Translations under genes and position numbers: made by a program
Shown: positions 43,482 through 56,636 of the stretch, piece after piece
Layout: each line of letters begins with the position of its first letter
Numbering within the stretch: position 1 is the stretch's first letter
Origin: Pleodorina starrii
Lineage: Eukaryota > Chlorophyta > Chlorophyceae > Chlamydomonadales > Volvocaceae
Length of the DNA: 64,000 nt
Reading direction: 5' to 3'
NCBI GenBank assembly: GCA_030267565.1
Contig: BRXU01000021.1
Location: forward strand, 2,202,501 to 2,266,500
Notes under the pieces: model-generated
Database searches by the model: none
What the model was told of the DNA's origin: nothing
The model's input: only the letters and a program-made list of their open reading frames with translations

Positions 43482-43947
43482 CTAGGCGTCCATGCAGGCA
43501 GCAGGGTTCACGGGGCATGGACGGCAGGGTTTAGCTCTCTCGATAGGTTGGAAGTTTAGAGCGAGGGCATCGACGGTTATGGTATCATCGATGCATACAT
43601 GCATAGGACAGCTGTGTGCATGCATGTATGAAGGTGTATTTAGGCAAGCACGGGCTTTACACCTACCTAGACGTATGTAGGCGTACGTTCCATTCGTACA
43701 TATGCTTTAGAGCCAGCGCCAGAAAAAGGTGCAGCTGTTTGATTGCATGCATGCATGCATGCATACAGCACGGAAAACCGCCACACTACCTTGTATGGTA
43801 TGTAGGCATGTACGTACGTATTGTATGATGAACTGTATAAGTGCAATGCCTTCGGACCCTAAAGTTCGCTCCCTCTGGGGTTGAGTTCATCGGTTGTTGA
43901 GCCTCTGGAATGTACAGGTGTTGAGTGTTCATCCCTCCCTCACTCAC

Positions 43948-44205
43948 GTTTGATGTAGAAGCAGGACCCCACGGACGGTGTCAGCGGCGTGTAACTCGAC
44001 TTGATCAATCCGAATTCGTTAAAGGCGGCGCAGCTAGGGTTGCTGGTACAGGCAGCAGATGCGTTCTTCCCATAGTAGCCGAGTTCGTCTCCACCGTGGT
44101 CGAGGTCTCGATAATAGCTGTAGCCCGATAACTGCTGGCAGACTGTTGGTGGACGAGGAGTAGGAGGCAGCGGCGCTGGTGGAGGCGGCGGTGGAGATGG
44201 TCGAT
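43948..44205 (-). CDS. Module exon, unit 6 (type 5)
   Basis: 258 bp, phase 1-1, GTGAGT donor. Hinge starts HRPSPPP (acceptor CCTAG|AT); module has DHGGDE and TPLTPSVG. The intron-like part below the acceptor side has the TTTATTAGC variant. Confidence 0.6.
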
Positions 44206-44673
44206 CTAGGCGTCCATGCAGGCAGCAGGGTTCACGGGGCATGGACGGCAGGGTTTATTAGCTCTCTCGATAGGTTGGAAGTTTAGAGCGAGGGCATCGA
44301 CGGTTATGGTATCATCGATGCATACATGCATAGGACAGCTGTGTGCATGCATGTATGAAGGTGTATTTAGGCAAGCACGGGCTTTACACCTACCTAGACG
44401 TATGTAGGCGTACGTTCCATTCGTACATATGCTTTAGAGCCAGCGCCAGAAAAAGGTCCGCTGTTTAATTGCATGCATGCATGCATGCATACAGCACGGA
44501 AAACCGCCACACTACCTTGTATGGTATGTAGGCATGTACGTACGTATTGTATGATGAACTGTATAAGTGCAATGCCTTCGGACCCTAAAGTTTGCTCCCT
44601 CTGGGGTTGAGTTCATCGGTTGTTGAGCCTCTGAAATGTACAGGTGTTGAGTGTTCATCCCTCCCTCACTCAC

Positions 44674-44922
44674 GTTTGATGTAGAAGCAGGACCCCACGG
44701 ACGGTGTCAGCGGCGTGTAAGTCGACTTGATCAATCCGAATTCGTTAAAGGCGGCGCAGCTAGGGTTGCTGGTACAGGCAGCAGATGCGTTCTTTCCATA
44801 GTAGCCGAGATCGTCTCCACCGTGGTCGTAGTCATGATAAGTGTAGTAGCCCGATAAGTGCTGGCAGACTGTTGGTGGACGAGGAGGCGCTTGTGGCGAC
44901 GACGGTGCTGGAGATGGTAGAT
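44674..44922 (-). CDS. Module exon, unit 7 (type 6, short hinge)
   Basis: 249 bp, still a multiple of three and phase 1-1. Type 6 is the most diverged: a shorter hinge reading PSPAPSSPQAPPRPP, QHLSGYYTYHDYD in place of QQLSGYS(N/Y)YRD, and IKSTYTPL. Type-6 units always stand next to the GC satellite, at the upstream end of a run on the minus strand. Confidence 0.58.
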
Positions 44923-45139
44923 CTAGGCGTGCATGCAGGCAGCAGGGTTCACGGGCATCAACGGCAGGGTTTAGCTATCTCGATAGGTTGGAAGTTTAGA
45001 GGGCATCGACAGTAGGATATGGTATCATCAATGAATGCATGCGTGGGACCTAGCTACTACTGCTGCGTGCGTGCATATATATATTTAACCCTTAGATAGC
45101 ACTTGCTAATGATATGTAGCTTCTGTGTGCCCCCTGGCC

Positions 45140-45546
45140 CCCTCGGGGCCCCCTCGCGCCCCCCTCGCGCCCCCCTCGTCGAGCCCCCCTCGTCGAGCCC
45201 CCCTCGTCGAGCCCCGCTCGTCGAGCCCCGCTCGTCGAGCCCCGCTCGTCGAGCCCCGCTCGTCGAGCCCCGCTCGTCGAGCCCCGCTCGTCGAGCCCCG
45301 CTCGTCGAGCCCCGCTCGTCGAGCCCCGCTCGTCGAGCCCCGCTCGTCGAGCCCCGCTCGTCGAGCCCCGCTCGTCGAGCCCCGCTCGTCGAGCCCCGCT
45401 CGTCGAGCCCCGCTCGTCGAGCCCCGCTCGTCGAGCCCCGCTCGTCGAGCCCCGCTCGTCGAGCCCCGCTCGTCGAGCCCCGCTCGTCGAGCCCCGCTCG
45501 TCGAGCCCCGCTCGTCGAGCCCCTCTCGTCGAGCCCCGCTCGTCGA
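45140..45546. repeat. 14-bp GC satellite, copy A
   Basis: About 26 copies of GCTCGTCGAGCCCC, preceded by a CCCCCTCGCGC-type degenerate start. Each unit holds the inverted repeat GCTCG-T-CGAGC. Three repeats give 42 bases without a stop, hence open Arg/Gly/Ser frames in several registers; these are not genes. Confidence 0.96.
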
Positions 45547-45592
45547 CCGTAGATATTCAGCAAAATAAGATAGCCACCCTGCTACCGTGTAG

Positions 45593-45829
<237 letters not shown>

Positions 45830-46865
45830 GCTACATCGAGCACGCTCTGCGTGGCGTGGTTTAAGGGGACGGGGGCCTGACGCCGGGACTCTGGCATTTT
45901 CTTATATAGCGAGCCGACCAGCCGCCACCAGTTGTGGTCCAATCCGCACGACACCTGTACGACGATCCACGACACTATCATAGTCGTTCTCCTCACCCCA
46001 TTATCGCTGGGGAACACGGCCAGTTAGCCGGAACCTGGCCCTCCTGATCACACCTCAGCAGCCACCTCGCTAGTACTGACTACCAGGTAGCCTGGGAACA
46101 GCCCGCTCATTCTTCGAACTTGGCCTTCGACTCCATCTCCAGCTCCGGAGCTCCACCTCGGGAACCTTGATGCTCGTAGCTATCGCCTTCATCTTGAGTG
46201 GTAGGCATCCTCCTCCCAGGGATATGGTCCCGCTCAATAGCTCCGACTAACTACATCACTTAGAGTCGCCAACTGTCCACACCAACGATGCAAGTTGGTG
46301 GGCCACTACCTAACCTTCTACACCCAGGCCAACTGCCAGGGGGACTGCGGTAAGATTCGTCCCCACATCTACTCATTGACAATCCGACCAGGCATGGAGT
46401 CGAGCCATGCCATCGAGTAGCCAAACGATTGCTCTACTAATTGACCAGACTGGTTCGCTTTCGGCCTTATGCACAACAGTTCATCCCGGAACGCTCGCTC
46501 GGATAAGCGTAATGCCCAGAATTACACGCGGAACGCCAGACACGTGTATGTCCGATGTTCCTACCACCAAAGATCACACAGCGATCAGTTACATCTTGTT
46601 ACCAACAAATAGATCACAACGTCTATGTCGTAACGCGCCCAACAGCAGCGCATGCGACACACAACTCGCAAAGATCATGACCACGGAAGATGGCGGTCAC
46701 ACAAAGTCACACTCGTGAGCAGTCACACAAATGCGACTGCACCGAAACCAAGTCCTTCAAACTAACAGACAGAAGCAATTAATTGCTTGACCGTTACGTA
46801 CTTGACCGTTAGGCGGCAATTCGTAGATAACACCCAAACGCTCTGTCACATCATCCCTCACACAC
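45830..46865 (-). repeat. 1.0-kb block next to (TTA)n, copy 2
   Basis: Same as 20856-21868 plus about 25 bases after CCAGGTAG. Read on the minus strand, an ATG frame near 46207 (MPTTQDEGDSYEHQ...) is the most gene-like stretch but stops within about 35 codons. Confidence 0.45.
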
Positions 46866-47123
46866 GTTTGATGTAGAAGCAGGACCCCACGGACGGTGTC
46901 AGCGGCGTGTAACTCGACTTGATCAATCCGAACTCGTTAAAGGCGGCGCAGCTAGGGTTGCTGGTACAGGCAGCAGATGCGTTCTTTCCATAGTAGCCGA
47001 GATCGTCTCCACCGTGGTCATAGTCTCGATAATTGCTGTAGCCCGATAACTGCTGGCAGACTGTTGGTGGACGAGGAGGAGGAGGCAGCGGCGCTGGTGG
47101 AGACAGCGGTGGAGATGGTAGTT
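46866..47123 (-). CDS. Module exon, unit 8 (type 1)
   Basis: 258 bp, phase 1-1. Donor is GTGTGT rather than GTGAGT, because the 1.0-kb block joins here. Hinge has PSPPLSPP. Confidence 0.58.
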
Positions 47124-47604
47124 CTAGGCGTGCATGCAGGCAGCAGGGTTCACGGGGCATGGACGGCAGGGTTTAGCTATCTTGATAGGTTGGAAGTTTA
47201 GAGCGAGGGCATCGACGGTTATGGCATCATCGATGCATACATGCATAGGACAGCTGTGTGCATGCATGCATGAAGGTGTATTTAGGCAAGCACGGGCTTT
47301 ACACCTACCTAGACGTATGTAGGCGTACGTTGCATTCGTACATATGCTTTTGAGCCAGCGCCAGAAAAAGGTGCAGCTGTTTAATTGCATGCATGCATGC
47401 ATGCATGCATGCATACAGCACGGAAAACCGCCACACTACCGTGTATGGTATGTAGGCATGTACGTACGTACGTATTGTATGAACTGTATAAGTGCAATGC
47501 CTTCGGATCCTATACCGGTAGTTCGCTCCCTCTGGGGTTGAGTTCATCGGTTGTTGAGCCTCTGAAATGTACAGGTGTTGAGTGTTCATCCCTCCCTCAC
47601 TCAC

Positions 47605-47862
47605 GTTTGATGTAGAAGCAGGACCCCACGGACGGTGTCAGCGGCGTGTAACTCGACTTGATCAATCCGAACTCGTTGAAGGCGGCGCAGCTAGGGTTGC
47701 TGGTACAGGCAGCAGATGCGTTCTTTCCATAGTAGCCGAGATCGTCTCCACCGTGGTCGTAGTCTCGATAATTGCTGTAGCCCGATAACTGCTGGCAGAC
47801 TGTTGGTGGACGAGGAGGAGGAGGCAGCGGCGCTGGTGGAGGCGGCGGTGGAGATGGTAGTT
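47605..47862 (-). CDS. Module exon, unit 9 (type 2)
   Basis: 258 bp, phase 1-1, GTGAGT donor. The intron-like segment to the next exon (47124-47604, 481 bp) starts GTGAGTGAGGG and ends CGCCTAG on the minus strand and carries a (GCAT)n run at 47387-47413. Confidence 0.6.
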
Positions 47863-48343
47863 CTAGGCGTGCATGCAGGCAGCAGGGTTCACGGGGCATG
47901 GACGGACGGGTTTAGCTCTCTCGATAGGTTGGAAGTTTAGAGCGAGGGCATCGACGGTTATGGTATCATCGATGCATACATGCATAGGACAGCTGTGTGC
48001 ATGCATGTATGAAGGTGTATTAAGGCAAGCACGGGCTTTACACCTACCTAGACGTATGTAGGCGTACGTTACATTCGTACATATGCTTTGGAGCCAGCAC
48101 CAGAAAAAGGTGCAGCTGTTTGATTAAATGCATGCATGCATGCATGCATGCATACAGCACGGAAAACCGCCACACTACCGTGTATGGTATGTAGGCATGT
48201 ACGTACGTACGTATTGTATGAACTGTATAAGTGCAATGCCTTCGGATCCTATACCGGTAGTTCGCTCCCTCTGGGGTTGAGTTCATCGGTTGTTGAGCCT
48301 CTGAAATGTACAGGTGTTGAGTGTTCATCCCTCCCTCACTCAC

Positions 48344-48601
48344 GTTTGATGTAGAAGCAGGACCCCACGGACGGTGTCAGCGGCGTGTAACTCGACTTGA
48401 TCAATCCGAACTCGTTAAAGGCGGCGCAGCTAGGGTTGCTGGTACAGGCAGCAGATGCGTTCTTTCCATAGTAGCCGAGATCGTCTCCACAGTGGTCGAA
48501 GTCTCGATAATAGCTGTAGCCCGATAACTGCTGGCAGACTGTTGGTGGACGAGGAGGAGGAGGCAGCGGCGCTGGTGGAGACGGCGGTGGAGATGGTCGA
48601 T
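48344..48601 (-). CDS. Module exon, unit 10 (type 3)
   Basis: 258 bp, phase 1-1, extra-Cys DHCGDD form. Confidence 0.6.
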
Positions 48602-48909
48602 CTAGGCGTGCATGCAGGCAGCAGGGTTCACGGGGCATGGACGGCAGGGTTTAGCTCTCTCGATAGGTTGGAAGTTTAGAGCGAGGGCATCGACGGTTAT
48701 GGTTTCATCGATGCATACATGCATAGAACAGCTGTGTGCATGCATGTATGAAGGTGTATTTAGGCAAGCACGGGCTTAACACCTACCTAGACGTATGTAG
48801 GCGTACGTTGCATTCGTACATATGCTTTGGAGCCAGCACCATAAAAAGGTGCAGCTGTTTGATTAAATCATGCATGCATGCATACAGCACGGAAAACCGC
48901 CACACTACC

Positions 48910-50785
48910 TGTAGCAGCTGTACGACAGTGCAGCTAGGCTATAAGAGCCAACGCTACACCTGTACAAACAATTTGAGTGGCCTTTAGCAACTAAGACTGC
49001 TACATTGGTATTGAGAATCAGGAATAAATTCCTTAGGTCTGAAGATCGAGTCTCACAGAGCTCACATATCATTCTCACAGAGCCGTCAATGTCCGGACTG
49101 TGAAGTCAAATCGAACTGTGCCAGAGGTAGTCACGATCTACGGCCTGGTGTAAACCGGAAACATTCGGTGTGCCCGCTGACAAAGTGTGCAGCGTGAGCA
49201 CAAATATCGCGGCTGGTGCGAAACGTAAGTACCACCGGCAGTGATCCGCCCCACTGGGGTCTCCAGTTCGAATCTCGCGGCCCGCACTGGCCCCTGGGCT
49301 AGTGGGCCCGCCTAACTTCAGACCTCCACACAAGCAGTCCGAATAAAACAGGCTTGTGCTCGAACAAGGGGTTGGTGTCGGCTTCCTTGAAGCCGGAAAA
49401 AGGGCAGGGCCCCACTAAATCCGTACGGGTTAAGTTGAGTGCTAGGGCGGCGAGGGCGTGAAGTGTGAGAGTGTCGACATTCCTGCTGATAGACAGCCAG
49501 AGCTTTTTCCCGAAATGCCTGCTAGCCGAGTCGTTAGCAAGGCCTGCCGGCACCGCACGAAGCGCGTCATCCCGCCGGGTGCATGAGCGCATGTGCGCAT
49601 CGACCGAAATACGGCATTTCCAAAGCGAGCGGCGAGGGCGTCAACTGTGAGAGTGTCGACATTCCTGCTGATAGGCAGCCAGAGCTTTATATCTGAAATG
49701 CCTGCGGCTTCAGCAATCCGACCCATGTTTAGCATCGCGCGCCGTCTCGGCACTGTGCAACTCTTCCGGCCAGCGCATTGGCTGAAGTTACTTGACAGTA
49801 GACATGGAGTATATCATTTACACATCACGCAGGCTGACTTGACAATAGGACAGCGGAACTGTTTGCGAGGGTTGTTTGTGACGACGTGCAGTTGCCGACG
49901 AGAGTGCACAGGCTTCGCTACTGAGGTATTCGCCGTAGAGGAGGCTTGAATGCTTTAACATTAGGACAGCAGGGATTCCCTAGGTTGCCGACTGGACTTG
50001 TTGGGCGGCCCGCAGAAGACCGCTGCATCATGCGTGCATTGGCGGCTTGGCGTCCAACAACCAACAGTTTGCCCCTCATGGTTTGTCCCATGCAATCTTT
50101 GTAATATAAGTGTGCGTCAAGTCGGTCGGACCGGCAAGCAGAGCTGCTGTGGTGTGTTCGCGGGAAGATTGTTCGCAATGCAAACATATTTGGTCGCCGA
50201 AACGAAGATTCATTTCACGCCGTCATGTCAGAATTCCAGTTCGAGAAACGATGGATCTTCTGGAATTAATTCTAGGCCGAGAGGTGTTGGTTTGACCTCG
50301 GCCTCGGTCCATGGAGACTGCCAACCTGGCTTTTACTCATACGAGGTTGGGTTCCTATAATAAATTTACCGTGCAATAAAGAATGTAATCTTTTACTTAT
50401 GCAGCCTTTCCGACGGCCGAAAGTCTGCACTTGCCCTTTTACATTAGACATCAGACAGTGCGGGCACGGACATGGGCAATCCTACAGGGCGGGGCCCCCC
50501 TGGGCGCTTCGCGCTGGGGCCCCGCCCAAAAACTCCGAACCGAAAGGGCTATCTGTAGGAGTCCAGAGACGCTCTAGGACCATACCTCAGGTTCTCTGAG
50601 GAGCATGGTAGGGGTAGGTAGTGGTGAGCACACAGGCTCGGATCCCAATAACACGGGAGCCGGGACGGTCTCCCTTCAAAGGGGGGAGAGTGTAGCAGCT
50701 GTACGACAGTGCGGCTAGGCTATAAGAGCCAACGCTACACCTGTACAAACAACTCGAGTGGCCTTTAGCAACTAAGACTGCTACA
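48910..50785 (+). mobile_element. Non-autonomous LTR element, copy 2
   Basis: Same LTRs (48910-49004, 50691-50785), same CTACC flanks and same internal R copy as 41179-43054: carried by the 7.7-kb duplication, not an independent insertion. Confidence 0.88.
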
Positions 50786-50954
50786 CTACCGTGTATGGTA
50801 TGTAGGCATGTACGTACGTACGTATTGTATGAACTGTATAAGTGCAATGCCTTCGGATCCTATACCGGTAGTTCGCTCCCTCTGGGGTTGAGTTCATCGG
50901 TTGTCGAGCCTCTGAAATGTACAGGTGTTGAGTGTTCATCCCTCCCTCACTCAC

Positions 50955-51212
50955 GTTTGATGTAGAAGCAGGACCCCACGGACGGTCTCAGCGGTGTGTA
51001 ACTCGACTTGATCAATCCGAATTCGTTAAAGGCGGCGCAGCTAGGGTTGCTGGTACAGGCAGCAGATGCGTTCTTTCCATAGTAGCCGAGTTCGTCTCCA
51101 CCGTGGTCGAGGTCTCGATAATAGCTGTAGCCCGATAACTGCTGGCAGACTGTTGGTGGACGAGGAGTAGGAGGCAGCGGCGCTGGTGGAGACGGCGGTG
51201 GAGATGGTAGTT
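50955..51212 (-). CDS. Module exon, unit 11 (type 4)
   Basis: 258 bp, phase 1-1; protein identical to unit 5. Confidence 0.6.
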
Positions 51213-51678
51213 CTAGGCGTCCATGCAGGCAGCAGGGTTCACGGGGCATGGACGGCAGGGTTTAGCTCTCTCGATAGGTTGGAAGTTTAGAGCGAGGGCA
51301 TCGACGGTTATGGTATCATCGATGCATACATGCATAGGACAGCTGTGTGCATGCATGCATGAAGGTGTATTTAGGCAAGCACGGGCTTTACACCTACCTA
51401 GACGTATGTAGGCGTACGTTCCATTCGTACATATGCTTTAGAGCCAGCGCCAGAAAAAGGTGCAGCTGTTTGATTGCATGCATGCATGCATGCATACAGC
51501 ACGGAAAACCGCCACACTACCTTGTATGGTATGTAGGCATGTACGTACGTATTGTATGATGAACTGTATAAGTGCAATGCCTTCGGACCCTAAAGTTCGC
51601 TCCCTCTGGGGTTGAGTTCATCGGTTGTTGAGCCTCTGAAATGTACAGGTGTTGAGTGTTCATCCCTCCCTCACTCAC

Positions 51679-51936
51679 GTTTGATGTAGAAGCAGGACCC
51701 CACGGACGGTGTCAGCGGCGTGTAACTCGACTTGATCAATCCGAATTCGTTAAAGGCGGCGCAGCTAGGGTTGCTGGTACAGGCAGCAGATGCGTTCTTC
51801 CCATAGTAGCCGAGTTCGTCTCCACCGTGGTCGAGGTCTCGATAATAGCTGTAGCCCGATAACTGCTGGCAGACTGTTGGTGGACGAGGAGTAGGAGGCA
51901 GCGGCGCTGGTGGAGGCGGCGGTGGAGATGGTCGAT
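51679..51936 (-). CDS. Module exon, unit 12 (type 5)
   Basis: 258 bp, phase 1-1; protein identical to unit 6. Confidence 0.6.
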
Positions 51937-52404
51937 CTAGGCGTCCATGCAGGCAGCAGGGTTCACGGGGCATGGACGGCAGGGTTTATTAGCTCTCTCG
52001 ATAGGTTGGAAGTTTAGAGCGAGGGCATCGACGGTTATGGTATCATCGATGCATACATGCATAGGACAGCTGTGTGCATGCATGTATGAAGGTGTATTTA
52101 GGCAAGCACGGGCTTTACACCTACCTAGACGTATGTAGGCGTACGTTCCATTCGTACATATGCTTTAGAGCCAGCGCCAGAAAAAGGTCCGCTGTTTAAT
52201 TGCATGCATGCATGCATGCATACAGCACGGAAAACCGCCACACTACCTTGTATGGTATGTAGGCATGTACGTACGTATTGTATGATGAACTGTATAAGTG
52301 CAATGCCTTCGGACCCTAAAGTTTGCTCCCTCTGGGGTTGAGTTCATCGGTTGTTGAGCCTCTGAAATGTACAGGTGTTGAGTGTTCATCCCTCCCTCAC
52401 TCAC

Positions 52405-52653
52405 GTTTGATGTAGAAGCAGGACCCCACGGACGGTGTCAGCGGCGTGTAAGTCGACTTGATCAATCCGAATTCGTTAAAGGCGGCGCAGCTAGGGTTGC
52501 TGGTACAGGCAGCAGATGCGTTCTTTCCATAGTAGCCGAGATCGTCTCCACCGTGGTCGTAGTCATGATAAGTGTAGTAGCCCGATAAGTGCTGGCAGAC
52601 TGTTGGTGGACGAGGAGGCGCTTGTGGCGACGACGGTGCTGGAGATGGTAGAT
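52405..52653 (-). CDS. Module exon, unit 13 (type 6)
   Basis: 249 bp, phase 1-1; matches unit 7. Confidence 0.58.
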
Positions 52654-52870
52654 CTAGGCGTGCATGCAGGCAGCAGGGTTCACGGGCATCAACGGCAGGG
52701 TTTAGCTATCTCGATAGGTTGGAAGTTTAGAGGGCATCGACAGTAGGATATGGTATCATCAATGAATGCATGCGTGGGACCTAGCTACTACTGCTGCGTG
52801 CGTGCATATATATATTTAACCCTTAGATAGCACTTGCTAATGATATGTAGCTTCTGTGTGCCCCCTGGCC

Positions 52871-53291
52871 CCCTCGGGGCCCCCTCGCGCCCCCCTCGCG
52901 CCCCCCTCGTCGAGCCCCCCTCGTCGAGCCCCCCTCGTCGAGCCCCGCTCGTCGAACCCCGCTCGTCGAGCCCCGCTCGTCGAGCCCCGCTCGTCGAGCC
53001 CCGCTCGTCGAGCCCCGCTCGTCGAGCCCCGCTCGTCGAGCCCCGCTCGTCGAGCCCCGCTCGTCGAGCCCCGCTCGTCGAGCCCCGCTCGTCGAGCCCC
53101 GCTCGTCGAGCCCCGCTCGTCGAGCCCCGCTCGTCGAGCCCCGCTCGTCGAGCCCCGCTCGTCGAGCCCCGCTCGTCGAGCCCCGCTCGTCGAGCCCCGC
53201 TCGTCGAGCCCCGCTCGTCGAGCCCCGCTCGTCGAGCCCCGCTCGTCGAGCCCCGCTCGTCGAGCCCCTCTCGTCGAGCCCCGCTCGTCGA
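52871..53291. repeat. 14-bp GC satellite, copy B
   Basis: About 27 units, one more than copy A; one unit reads GTCGAACCCC (about 52951). Confidence 0.96.
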
Positions 53292-53337
53292 CCGTAGATA
53301 TTCAGCAAAATAAGATAGCCACCCTGCTACCGTGTAG

Positions 53338-53556
<219 letters not shown>

Positions 53557-54592
53557 GCTACATCGAGCACGCTCTGCGTGGCGTGGTTTAAGGGGACGGG
53601 GGCCTGACGCCGGGACTCTGGCATTTTCTTATATAGCGAGCCGACCAGCCGCCACCAGTTGTGGTCCAATCCGCACGACACCTGTACGACGATCCACGAC
53701 ACTATCATAGTCGTTCTCCTCACCCCATTATCGCTGGGGAACACGGCCAGTTAGCCGGAACCTGGCCCTCCTGATCACACCTCAGCAGCCACCTCGCTAG
53801 TACTGACTACCAGGTAGCCTGGGAACAGCCCGCTCATTCTTCGAACTTGGCCTTCGACTCCATCTCCAGCTCCGGAGCTCCACCTCGGGAACCTTGATGC
53901 TCGTAGCTATCGCCTTCATCTTGAGTGGTAGGCATCCTCCTCCCAGGGATATGGTCCCGCTCAATAGCTCCGACTAACTACATCACTTAGAGTCGCCAAC
54001 TGTCCACACCAACGATGCAAGTTGGTGGGCCACTACCTAACCTTCTACACCCAGGCCAACTGCCAGGGGGACTGCGGTAAGATTCGTCCCCACATCTACT
54101 CATTGACAATCCGACCAGGCATGGAGTCGAGCCATGCCATCGAGTAGCCAAACGATTGCTCTACTAATTGACCAGACTGGTTCGCTTTCGGCCTTATGCA
54201 CAACAGTTCATCCCGGAACGCTCGCTCGGATAAGCGTAATGCCCAGAATTACACGCGGAACGCCAGACACGTGTATGTCCGATGTTCCTACCACCAAAGA
54301 TCACACAGCGATCAGTTACATCTTGTTACCAACAAATAGATCACAACGTCTATGTCGTAACGCGCCCAACAGCAGCGCATGCGACACACAACTCGCAAAG
54401 ATCATGACCACGGAAGATGGCGGTCACACAAAGTCACACTCGTGAGCAGTCACACAAATGCGACTGCACCGAAACCAAGTCCTTCAAACTAACAGACAGA
54501 AGCAATTAATTGCTTGACCGTTACGTACTTGACCGTTAGGCGGCAATTCGTAGATAACACCCAAACGCTCTGTCACATCATCCCTCACACAC
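53557..54592 (-). repeat. 1.0-kb block next to (TTA)n, copy 3
   Basis: Matches 45830-46865, including the extra 25 bases absent at 21118. Confidence 0.45.
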
Positions 54593-54850
54593 GTTTGATG
54601 TAGAAGCAGGACCCCACGGACGGTGTCAGCGGCGTGTAACTCGACTTGATCAATCCGAACTCGTTAAAGGCGGCGCAGCTAGGGTTGCTGGTACAGGCAG
54701 CAGATGCGTTCTTTCCATAGTAGCCGAGATCGTCTCCACCGTGGTCATAGTCTCGATAATTGCTGTAGCCCGATAACTGCTGGCAGACTGTTGGTGGACG
54801 AGGAGGAGGAGGCAGCGGCGCTGGTGGAGACAGCGGTGGAGATGGTAGTT
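54593..54850 (-). CDS. Module exon, unit 14 (type 1)
   Basis: 258 bp, phase 1-1, GTGTGT donor; protein identical to unit 8. Confidence 0.58.
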
Positions 54851-55335
54851 CTAGGCGTGCATGCAGGCAGCAGGGTTCACGGGGCATGGACGGCAGGGTT
54901 TAGCTATCTTGATAGGTTGGAAGTTTAGAGCGAGGGCATCGACGGTTATGGCATCATCGATGCATACATGCATAGGACAGCTGTGTGCATGCATGCATGA
55001 AGGTGTATTTAGGCAAGCACGGGCTTTACACCTACCTAGACGTATGTAGGCGTACGTTGCATTCGTACATATGCTTTTGAGCCAGCGCCAGAAAAAGGTG
55101 CAGCTGTTTAATTGCATGCATGCATGCATGCATGCATGCATGCATACAGCACGGAAAACCGCCACAGTACCGTGTATGGTATGTAGGCATGTACGTACGT
55201 ACGTATTGTATGAACTGTATAAGTGCAATGCCTTCGGATCCTATACCGGTAGTTCGCTCCCTCTGGGGTTGAGTTCATCGGTTGTCGAGCCTCTGAAATG
55301 TACAGGTGTTGAGTGTTCATCCCTCCCTCACTCAC

Positions 55336-55593
55336 GTTTGATGTAGAAGCAGGACCCCACGGACGGTGTCAGCGGCGTGTAACTCGACTTGATCAATCCG
55401 AACTCGTTGAAGGCGGCGCAGCTAGGGTTGCTGGTACAGGCAGCAGATGCGTTCTTTCCATAGTAGCCGAGATCGTCTCCACCGTGGTCGTAGTCTCGAT
55501 AATTGCTGTAGCCCGATAACTGCTGGCAGACTGTTGGTGGACGAGGAGGAGGAGGCAGCGGCGCTGGTGGAGGCGGCGGTGGAGATGGTAGTT
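55336..55593 (-). CDS. Module exon, unit 15 (type 2)
   Basis: 258 bp, phase 1-1; protein identical to unit 9. Confidence 0.6.
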
Positions 55594-56070
55594 CTAGGCG
55601 TGCATGCAGGCAGCAGGGTTCACGGGGCATGGACGGCAGGGTTTAGCTCTCTCGATAGGTTGGAAGTTTAGAGCGAGGGCATCGACGGTTATGGTATCAT
55701 CGATGCATACATGCATAGGACAGCTGTGTGCATGCATGTATGAAGGTGTATTAAGGCAAGCACGGGCTTTACACCTACCTAGACGTATGTAGGCGTACGT
55801 TACATTCGTACATATGCTTTGGAGCCAGCACCAGAAAAAGGTGCAGCTGTTTGATTAAATGCATGCATGCATGCATGCATACAGCACGGAAAACCGCCAC
55901 ACTACCGTGTATGGTATGTAGGCATGTACGTACGTACGTATTGTATGAACTGTATAAGTGCAATGCCTTCGGATCCTATACCGGTAGTTCGCTCCCTCTG
56001 GGGTTGAGTTCATCGGTTGTTGAGCCTCTGAAATGTACAGGTGTTGAGTGTTCATCCCTCCCTCACTCAC

Positions 56071-56328
56071 GTTTGATGTAGAAGCAGGACCCCACGGACG
56101 GTGTCAGCGGCGTGTAACTCGACTTGATCAATCCGAACTCGTTAAAGGCGGCGCAGCTAGGGTTGCTGGTACAGGCAGCAGATGCGTTCTTTCCATAGTA
56201 GCCGAGATCGTCTCCACAGTGGTCGAAGTCTCGATAATAGCTGTAGCCCGATAACTGCTGGCAGACTGTTGGTGGACGAGGAGGAGGAGGCAGCGGCGCT
56301 GGTGGAGACGGCGGTGGAGATGGTAGTT
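56071..56328 (-). CDS. Module exon, unit 16 (type 3)
   Basis: 258 bp, phase 1-1, DHCGDD form. The hinge start is type-1-like (QLPSPPPSPP, acceptor CCTAG|AA), unlike units 4 and 10, a small conversion tract. Confidence 0.6.
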
Positions 56329-56636
56329 CTAGGCGTGCATGCAGGCAGCAGGGTTCACGGGGCATGGACGGCAGGGTTTAGCTCTCTCGATAGGTTGGAA
56401 GTTTAGAGCGAGGGCATCGACGGTTATGGTATCATCGATGCATACATGCATAGGACAGCTGTGTGCATGCATGTATGAAGGTGTATTTAGGCAAGCACGG
56501 GCTTAACACCTACCTAGACGTATGTAGGCGTACGTTGCATTCGTACATATGCTTTGGAGCCAGCACCATAAAAAGGTGCAGCTGTTTGATTAAATCATGC
56601 ATGCATGCATACAGCACGGAAAACCGCCACACTACC

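Noticed and set aside
45057..45568. Arg/Gly/Ser-rich 150-300-codon frames over the 14-bp satellite (also at 52788-53313)
   Set aside because: Same reason; open in several frames on both strands and joined to poly-Ile from (TTA)n.
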